Source: Planctomycetota bacterium (GTDB taxonomy: Bacteria; Planctomycetota; Planctomycetia; Pirellulales; UBA1268). From it: a stretch of 12,199 bases of DNA. The stretch is from assembly GCA_027622795.1 (NCBI GenBank), contig JAQBZA010000059.1, forward strand, positions 1 through 12,199. The letters run 5' to 3'. Of the stretch, positions 7,543 through 12,199 are shown in pieces. The notes under the pieces are model-generated. The model was not told the origin of the DNA. It did no database searches and saw only the letters and a program-made list of their open reading frames with translations. A program made the translations under genes and the position numbers. Each line of letters begins with the position of its first letter. Positions within the stretch are counted from its first letter, which is position 1.

Positions 7543-7631
7543 TTCCCGTGGCTGTCGGAGCAACGTTCTCACGAACGGCCTGCGAAGGGTACGATTAAAG
7601 GAAAGTGGTCCATTCCCCGAAGGGCGTTTCC

Positions 7632-8306
7632 ATGCTCAAAACACCGATTTTCATCAAGAACGCGCTCCTCTTGCTAGGTCTGTTCTTCGGGACGACTGTC
7701 CCTGCATGTGCCGAAGACCGCGGCGGGGCCCTTTCGGGAGCAGCCCTCTTTGACAAGGCGATTGCGAAGTTTTTCAGCGGGCAGCCCATCGAGTCGGCAC
7801 GTCTCTTCGATTCGGTTGCGGAAACACGGCCGGAACTCGCCCCTGAACTTTGGCAGCGGGGGATCGCCCTTTATTATGCGGAGCGGTTTGACGACGGTCG
7901 CAAGCAGTTTGAATTGCACAGAACCGTAAATGGCAGTGATGTCGAAAACCCGGCGTGGCACTATCTGTGTGTTGCGCGGGCCTCGTCGCCAGAGGAAGCA
8001 CGAAGGGCGATGCTTCCGGTCGGCCTAGACCCACGCGTACCGATGCGTGAAATCCTGGCTCTTTTTAAGGGAGATGGCTCGGAGGAAGACGTCCTTGCCA
8101 CCGCTTCACGTGGGGAGGGAAAAACGCTCCGCAATCAGCTCTGCTATGCCCACCTGTACTTGGGTCTCTATGCCGAGGCTCAGGGAGACGCGGTGCGGGC
8201 CAAGAAACACATTCTGCTGGCAGCTGGACCGTTCAGCATGGATCACTACATGGGCCGCGTTGCCAAGGTGCATGCACAGCTGCGGGGATGGATTGAACAG
8301 AAGTGA
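7632..8306 (+). CDS. Secreted TPR-like protein of unknown function
   Basis: The protein has 224 residues from the ATG at 7632, which has GAAGGG (7619-7624) seven bases upstream. A GTG at 7605 in the same frame is an alternative but would put nine extra residues before the signal peptide. Residues 1-27 form a signal peptide: Lys at positions 3 and 9, hydrophobic ALLLLGLFFG, and a small-residue cleavage region ending ACA before Glu-Asp. The mature part is helical with TPR-like pairs: LFDKAIAKFFSGQPIESARL, then ELWQRGIALYYAERFDDGRK, then a later LCYAHLYLGLYAEAQGDAVRA. This matches TPR spacing loosely and recalls planctomycete secreted TPR proteins and NlpI-like proteins. No catalytic motif is seen. 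It most likely acts as an exported or periplasmic binding scaffold; the partner is unknown. It converges on the hydroxylase gene, with 56 bp between them. Confidence 0.75.
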   Translation: MLKTPIFIKNALLLLGLFFGTTVPACAEDRGGALSGAALFDKAIAKFFSGQPIESARLFDSVAETRPELAPELWQRGIALYYAERFDDGRKQFELHRTVNGSDVENPAWHYLCVARASSPEEARRAMLPVGLDPRVPMREILALFKGDGSEEDVLATASRGEGKTLRNQLCYAHLYLGLYAEAQGDAVRAKKHILLAAGPFSMDHYMGRVAKVHAQLRGWIEQK

Positions 8307-8362
8307 CACGTCGCATAGTTCTGTTCTCGGGGACGAAACGCGATATGTATTTCACGGAAGCG

Positions 8363-8953
8363 TCAGGCGATGCCCTCAGCCCGCATGGCATCCCAGTCGT
8401 CGGGAGACGCCTTAGCAATGGTGCCACACAAAAAGTCACCGACGGGAAAAGCGACATTGAAGTTCTTGTCCGGATAGCGGTGGTGCAGGAAATGATGCCG
8501 CGCGACAAACTTATAGGCTGACCAGTTCTTAAAGAAGCGTCCTTCCGGCTTGTGCATTTCCAGGTGAATCTGATTCCAAATCGTGTGATGGAGAGCCACC
8601 ACGAGCGGCCAGACGATTGCACCGACCAGAAACGTCGTGAACCCGGTGAACGCTGACAGGCCCCACAACGCCAGGCTCAACGGCAAGCTTTCGACGAGCC
8701 CTTCCCACAGGTTGAGCCGGATACCGCGATCCTCGCCAGGCGGCACCGGATCATCATGAAACGACTTGCGATACTGCGTGTGATGCTCAACGGCGTGGCT
8801 CGTGAAGATCCGCTGTCGGGCCGTGAGGCTTCGGAACAGAAAGTGGCGGGGCTTTTTGTGCATCAAACGGCAGTGAATCTGGTGCTCCACCAGTGACATC
8901 AACACCACCATCACAACGAACCAGCCGACAACTGCGAGAATGTTGAACAGCAT
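8363..8953 (-). CDS. Small membrane di-iron hydroxylase/desaturase-like protein (fatty acid hydroxylase superfamily)
   Basis: This 196-residue membrane protein begins at the ATG at 8953, which has a GAGGG ribosome-binding site five bases upstream. An N-terminal helix (about 3-22) is followed by histidine clusters: His24/His27/His32 in EHQIHCRLMH, His53/His57/His58 in HAVEHH, His122/His123 with His130 and His134, and His153/His154/His157/His158 in HHFLHH. Hydrophobic segments lie at about 89-120. The His-x3-HH and HHxxHH clusters are the iron ligands of membrane fatty acid hydroxylases, sterol desaturases and related enzymes, which oxidise lipid chains with O2. The substrate cannot be told from sequence. 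It is shorter than most members, with fewer membrane spans. The frame extends upstream, but residues before MLFNILAVVG are not membrane-like. The cupin lies upstream on the same strand across a 123-bp gap. Confidence 0.82.
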   Translation of the reverse strand: MLFNILAVVGWFVVMVVLMSLVEHQIHCRLMHKKPRHFLFRSLTARQRIFTSHAVEHHTQYRKSFHDDPVPPGEDRGIRLNLWEGLVESLPLSLALWGLSAFTGFTTFLVGAIVWPLVVALHHTIWNQIHLEMHKPEGRFFKNWSAYKFVARHHFLHHRYPDKNFNVAFPVGDFLCGTIAKASPDDWDAMRAEGIA

Positions 8954-9076
8954 GAAGCCCTCATTGCCTTGTGCACGCGACAGCGTCGACCTTTGACGAC
9001 CTTTCCAGCCGCAGAAAGCGGGTTTGTAGCAGGCTGCGGAAACCGGCAACAGCCCAGTTTTCCGAGTCGTCAGACC

Positions 9077-9436
9077 CTATTCAAACCACTCGTCGTGAGG
9101 ATCGAAGGCCGGCACGGCAATGTTGACGATCCGCAGGTTTCCTACTGCCCGATGGCGGCAGCCCGGCTTGATAAGGACAGCCGTCATCGGCTTCAGCGGG
9201 ATAATATCGTTGTCGAGCTCCATGTGACCCTGTCCCTCGAGTACAAGATAGATCTCGGTGAGCGCTTGGTGGTGGTGGGCTCGGCTGTCTCTCGAGATGT
9301 CCACGAGGTGCAGCGTGGCAATGGGGTTGTCTTCAGCGACGAAGGCCCGGCGAGTCTGTCCACAGGGACAGGCGATGGCATCAATTTCATCCAAGCGGGC
9401 CACTCGGTACTTTTTTGACGATGTCGAGTCTGTCAT
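9077..9436 (-). CDS. Single-domain cupin protein
   Basis: This is a 119-residue protein from the ATG at 9436. Cupin motif 1 is present as SRAHHHQALTEIYLVLEGQG (51-70), with His54, His56 and Glu61 as metal ligands. Motif 2 is KPGCRHRAVGN (90-100), with His95 as the fourth ligand. The compact single-domain barrel without a DNA-binding domain suggests a small metalloenzyme (isomerase, dioxygenase or lyase) or a sugar/metabolite binder; sequence alone does not choose. A second ATG at 9448 is in frame, but the only Shine-Dalgarno-like run, AAAAGG, touches it, leaving no spacing; for 9436 it is about 12 bases away, so that start is slightly preferred. It is divergent from the PLP enzyme across 69 bp, so the two may be co-regulated. 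It might belong to the same pathway, but that is inference. Confidence 0.85.
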   Translation of the reverse strand: MTDSTSSKKYRVARLDEIDAIACPCGQTRRAFVAEDNPIATLHLVDISRDSRAHHHQALTEIYLVLEGQGHMELDNDIIPLKPMTAVLIKPGCRHRAVGNLRIVNIAVPAFDPHDEWFE

Positions 9437-9474
9437 GGTGTGAGTCATCCTTTTAGGGTCGTACGCCTGTCAAG

Positions 9475-9483
9475 TGCTATAGT
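9475..9483 (+). promoter_or_regulatory. Extended -10 promoter candidate for the D-amino-acid enzyme gene
   Basis: TGCTATAGT carries a TG dinucleotide one base before TATAGT (9478-9483), which is five of six to TATAAT. A transcript from here would begin near 9490, giving a leader of about 16 bases to the ATG at 9506. There is no good -35 at the right distance, as can happen with extended -10 promoters. The opposite strand carries a perfect TTGACA (9473-9468) just beside it, possibly part of the divergent cupin promoter, though no -10 box is at the proper distance from it. Confidence 0.4.
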
Positions 9484-9505
9484 TCGGTTTGCTCGGAAAC
9501 ACTGT

Positions 9506-10612
9506 ATGGCCGACTGGTACCGTATCAACAACGCAGGCTCCATTCCGTCGCCGGCGCTGCTCATCTACCCCGACAGAATTCAGGAAAATCTTCGACGGAT
9601 GGTGGCTGCGGCTGGTGGTGGCCAGCGACTGCGGCCCCACGTCAAGACTCACAAGATGCCGGAGGTGGTGCGCATGGCCCTCAGCCACGGCATCACAAAG
9701 TTCAAGGCGGCGACGATCGCCGAAGCAGAAATGACGGCAGCCGCCGGCGGGAATGACATTCTTCTCGCCTTCCCTGCTGTGGGACCGGCAACAGTCCGAC
9801 TCCTTGAGTTGGCCCGACGCTTTCCACATGTTTATTTTCGCGCACTTGTCGACAGCGACATTGGAGTCGCCGATCTCGCGCGGGCCGCTACCACAGCCGG
9901 TCTCGTCATTGATGTACTGCTCGACCTGAACGTCGGGATGAACCGCACCGGTGTCGCCCCCGGGCCTGAGGCGATGCGGTTGGCACACCACATCGCCAGA
10001 TCGCCGAGCCTCTCACTCGGCGGTCTTCACGCCTACGATGGCCACCTGCACGATGCCGATCGGGGTCAACTGGTGCGGCAGGTTGAGGCGGCCTTTGCGC
10101 CGGTTTGGCAGTTGCGGAGAGACCTCGAAGCGGCCGGATGCGGCGTGCCGCTCGTCGTTGTCGGTGGCACGCCGACATCGTTCATTCTCGCTGAACGGGA
10201 CGATGTGGAAGTGGGTGCCGGCACAACCGTGCTTTGGGATTGTGGGCAGCCGACACTGTCTCCCGACCTCGACTATCTCCATGCGGCCGTCTTGTTGACC
10301 CGGGTCGTGAGCAAGCCGGTACCCGGACGGCTCTGTCTCGACCTTGGCCATAAGGCGGTGGCCAGCGAGATGCCACATCCGCGCCTCACGATCTTCGGTC
10401 TTGAGGATGCAGCGTTTCCCCTGCACAGCGAGGAGCACCTGGTTGTTGAAACGCCACAGGCTGACCAGGTCGCCGTCGGCTCGGTACTCTATTGCCTGCC
10501 GCGTCACGTCTGCCCGACTGTCGCCCTACATGAGGAAGTCTTTGTTGTCCGTGATGGTGTTGCCAACAGTCGGTGGGAAGTTGTTGCCCGCAAGCGACGG
10601 ATCACGGTGTGA
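9506..10612 (+). CDS. PLP-dependent D-threonine aldolase/D-serine dehydratase family enzyme
   Basis: The enzyme has 368 residues from the ATG at 9506. The upstream in-frame ATG-less stretch and the start of homology at MADWYRINNAGSIPSPALLI support this start; CGGAAA lies about eight bases before it. An N-terminal alanine-racemase-type barrel has RPHVKTHK (43-50), where Lys47 is the expected Schiff-base lysine, VDVLLDLNVGMNRTG-like sequence at 135-149, and the phosphate-binding GGTPTS (220-225). The C-terminal domain ends in a metal site, His334-x-Cys336 in LPRHVCPTV. In this family a His-x-Cys pair binds zinc in eukaryotic-type D-serine dehydratase, while D-threonine aldolases usually have His-x-Asp. 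The enzyme should therefore act on D-serine, D-threonine or a related beta-hydroxy D-amino acid, by dehydration or retro-aldol cleavage. The dipeptidase gene follows after 21 bp. It is cytoplasmic. Confidence 0.9.
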   Translation: MADWYRINNAGSIPSPALLIYPDRIQENLRRMVAAAGGGQRLRPHVKTHKMPEVVRMALSHGITKFKAATIAEAEMTAAAGGNDILLAFPAVGPATVRLLELARRFPHVYFRALVDSDIGVADLARAATTAGLVIDVLLDLNVGMNRTGVAPGPEAMRLAHHIARSPSLSLGGLHAYDGHLHDADRGQLVRQVEAAFAPVWQLRRDLEAAGCGVPLVVVGGTPTSFILAERDDVEVGAGTTVLWDCGQPTLSPDLDYLHAAVLLTRVVSKPVPGRLCLDLGHKAVASEMPHPRLTIFGLEDAAFPLHSEEHLVVETPQADQVAVGSVLYCLPRHVCPTVALHEEVFVVRDGVANSRWEVVARKRRITV

Positions 10613-10621
10613 ATCCATGGT

Positions 10622-10630
10622 GAGGAGGGA
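10622..10630 (+). promoter_or_regulatory. Shine-Dalgarno deciding the GTG start of the dipeptidase
   Basis: GAGGAGGGA ends three bases before the GTG at 10634. It is a strong ribosome-binding site within the 21-bp gap after the preceding stop codon, and no ATG lies at a suitable distance. This supports the GTG start and translational coupling of the two genes. Confidence 0.65.
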
Positions 10631-10633
10631 CCG

Positions 10634-11743
10634 GTGGCCCACGAGCTAAAACTGATTTTCGACATCCACCTCGATCTCTCCTACAACGCGGTTGACTTCA
10701 ATCGTGATTTGCGGTGGACACAAGAACGGATTCGCCGCCGCGAGCTTGGCATGAAAGATCAGGTGTTTCGCTCCCGCAACACGGTGTGCTTCCCGGAGAT
10801 GCGGCGGGGCCGCGTCGGCCTGTGTGTTGCGACGCAATTGGCCCGTTCAATTGACTATTTTTCCCGCATGCCGGGTTGGATGAGCCCGGAGCAGGCTCGA
10901 GCCCACACGATGGGCCAGTTGGCCTGGTATCGCGAGATGGAGGCCTGTGGCGAACTGGAACAGGTCCGCTCCCGTGGGGATCTCGACAGGCATCTGGCAA
11001 GGTGGCTGGCCGCCCCGGAAGAGATGCCGGCCACCGCAGCGGCGGGCGGCCTACCGATCGGATATGTGCTCAGCCTCGAAGGGGCCGATTCGATCGTGAC
11101 CTTCAAGCACCTCGAGCAATCGTATGCCGAGGGGTTGCGGGCCCTGGGGCCGGTGCACTATGGGCCGGGGGTCTACGGCATGGGAACCGACGCCGAGGGA
11201 CCGCTCACGCCACGGGGCCGCGAACTCCTCAAGGAGATGGAGCGACTCGGGATCATTCTCGACGTCACGCATCTCTGCGACGAGAGCCTGCATGACGCGC
11301 TTGACCATTATTCGGGACCGCTCTGGGCCAGCCATTCCAATTGCCGGTCGCTCGCCAACTGGAATCGCCAGTTTACCGACGCGCAGATCAGGAAACTGAT
11401 CGACCGGGGATGCGTGTTCGGAATGGCCTTTGACGCCATCATGATGGTCCACGGCTGGGCTCATCTCCGGAGCACCCCGCAGGAATTCAACCTGACAATC
11501 GAAAAAATCTGCGACCATGTTGATCATATCTGCCAAATCGCGGGAAACACCCGACATGTCGGGATAGGTAGCGATCTCGACGGCGGCTTTGGCACGGAAC
11601 AGACACCGCTGGACCTCGACAGTATCGCCGACCTTGGCCGGATCGGCGGCATGCTCGCCGCCCGCGGCTACTCGTTGCCCGACATTGAGCGCGTCTACTT
11701 CGGCAACGTCGTCGACTTTCTTCGCAATGCGCTGCCGGTGTAG
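10634..11743 (+). CDS. Dipeptidase, peptidase family M19 (renal dipeptidase type)
   Basis: This 369-residue zinc dipeptidase begins at GTG 10634. All ligands of the M19 two-zinc centre are seen in order: His12 and Asp14 in FDIHLD, Glu149 in SLEGADS, His213 in LDVTHL, His234 in ASHSNCR, and Asp314 in GIGSDLDGG. M19 enzymes cleave dipeptides and tolerate a D-residue at the C-terminal position; some members act on other amide or lactam substrates. There is no signal peptide, so it is cytoplasmic or its export is not visible. The barrel is complete and ends normally (VYFGNVVDFLRNALPV). Twenty-one base pairs separate it from the D-amino-acid enzyme, so they are very likely one transcript. It converges on the alpha/beta hydrolase gene, with 20 bp between stop codons. 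Confidence 0.95.
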   Translation: MAHELKLIFDIHLDLSYNAVDFNRDLRWTQERIRRRELGMKDQVFRSRNTVCFPEMRRGRVGLCVATQLARSIDYFSRMPGWMSPEQARAHTMGQLAWYREMEACGELEQVRSRGDLDRHLARWLAAPEEMPATAAAGGLPIGYVLSLEGADSIVTFKHLEQSYAEGLRALGPVHYGPGVYGMGTDAEGPLTPRGRELLKEMERLGIILDVTHLCDESLHDALDHYSGPLWASHSNCRSLANWNRQFTDAQIRKLIDRGCVFGMAFDAIMMVHGWAHLRSTPQEFNLTIEKICDHVDHICQIAGNTRHVGIGSDLDGGFGTEQTPLDLDSIADLGRIGGMLAARGYSLPDIERVYFGNVVDFLRNALPV

Positions 11744-11763
11744 TTCCAGCGCAACACATCCTG

Positions 11764-12199
11764 TCACAGATGCCGCTTGAACCACCTCCGGACACGGTCC
11801 CACATCGCCGGGGACAGGACATGCCCCACGCCTGGTTCGATGAATGAGTCAAATGCCTCACGCCTGTCCGCAGATGCATAGGCCCGCACAATAATTTCGA
11901 TACCCGCCCGCACCTCCTCAATCGGGCTGCCCCCGTCGAGTTCACCGAAGGTGAGCAAGAGTGGCCGTGGGGCGATCAAGGCAGCGATGTCTGGTATGTC
12001 GCCGTGGGCATGGATGCCGGGAATGAAGTTGGGGAAGCAGTGGAGCAGGTACGTCCTTTCGATGGCGGCATACGTGGGCAGGCAGCAGTTGCCGACAAGG
12101 CACTTGAGCCGCTCGTCCCACGGCCCGACGAGCCAGGTATGCGTTGAACCCATCGAGTGGCCGTAGCAGCCGATCCGCGCTGGATCGACCTCGGGGCGT
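11764..12199 (-). CDS. Alpha/beta hydrolase, C-terminal part (partial; gene runs past the right edge)
   Basis: The minus-strand frame is open from the right edge to a TGA at 11766-11764, about 144 codons. It contains the nucleophile elbow GHSMG (Ser codon at 12156-12154) within ARIGCYGHSMGSTHTW, an acid in FGELDGGSPIEE and a catalytic-type His in EPGVGHVLS near the end. IAPRPLLLTFGELDG is typical of dienelactone-hydrolase and acetylxylan-esterase-like planctomycete proteins, often secreted carbohydrate esterases. The start lies outside the window, so signal peptide and full family cannot be judged. An internal ATG at 12153 sits inside the elbow and cannot be the real start. Confidence 0.85.
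   Translation of the reverse strand, partial: RPEVDPARIGCYGHSMGSTHTWLVGPWDERLKCLVGNCCLPTYAAIERTYLLHCFPNFIPGIHAHGDIPDIAALIAPRPLLLTFGELDGGSPIEEVRAGIEIIVRAYASADRREAFDSFIEPGVGHVLSPAMWDRVRRWFKRHL

Noticed and set aside
7315..7677. 120-codon + strand open frame opposite pncA
   Set aside because: pncA has a full catalytic triad and metal site on the other strand, and this frame has no recognisable features.
9468..9473. Perfect minus-strand TTGACA as a complete cupin promoter
   Set aside because: The position 17 bases downstream gives a poor -10 (GGATGA) overlapping the start codon, so only the -35-like box can be noted.
11051..11803. 250-codon antisense open frame over the dipeptidase
   Set aside because: It is the shadow of a complete M19 gene with all metal ligands, and shows no domain of its own.
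1..12199. CRISPR array, phage, toxin-antitoxin or other defence system
   Set aside because: There are no regularly spaced repeats and no recognisable cas, integrase, transposase or toxin genes in any frame.

Overview
The window is GC-rich, densely coded bacterial chromosome. It most likely comes from a planctomycete, probably in or near the Pirellulales. The grounds are protein resemblances recalled from the family, not a search: a tiny basic protein of the planctomycete DUF6800 type, a DUF2293 protein, a TauE/SafE-type permease and secreted TPR proteins of the style common in that phylum. A dnaK-clpB pair in tandem fits this.

Layout. Positions 1-113 are the dnaK leader, perhaps with the last codons of an upstream gene. 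dnaK (114-2033) and clpB (2150-4795) run on the + strand and form a protein-disaggregation pair. They are separated by a 116-bp spacer holding a near-perfect 26-bp inverted repeat (2049-2135) that looks like a REP/MITE-type element or an intrinsic attenuator. A small minus-strand gene of DUF6800 type (4820-5011) converges on clpB. A tRNA-Ser(UGA) gene follows at 5136-5222.

From the tRNA rightwards the content becomes mixed and single genes change strand often. The order is a DUF2293 protein (5304-6032, +), a decayed TauE/SafE permease with an internal deletion and frameshift (6061-6868, +), nicotinamidase pncA (6946-7542, -), a secreted TPR-like protein (7632-8306, +), a small histidine-rich membrane hydroxylase/desaturase (8363-8953, -) and a one-domain cupin (9077-9436, -). 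Divergent from the cupin is a two-gene unit on the + strand: a PLP enzyme of the D-threonine aldolase/D-serine dehydratase family (9506-10612) and, 21 bp later, an M19 dipeptidase (10634-11743). The right edge cuts a minus-strand alpha/beta hydrolase whose C-terminal part is present (11764-12199).

How the genes work together. DnaK and ClpB are the core disaggregase partners. The PLP enzyme and the dipeptidase form the only clear metabolic module: M19 peptidases release amino acids from dipeptides, including ones with a D-residue at the C-terminal position, and the neighbouring enzyme acts on beta-hydroxy D-amino acids. I found no phage, CRISPR, toxin-antitoxin or defence system. The most notable items are the palindromic element between dnaK and clpB, the broken permease, and the D-amino-acid module with its His-x-Cys metal site.
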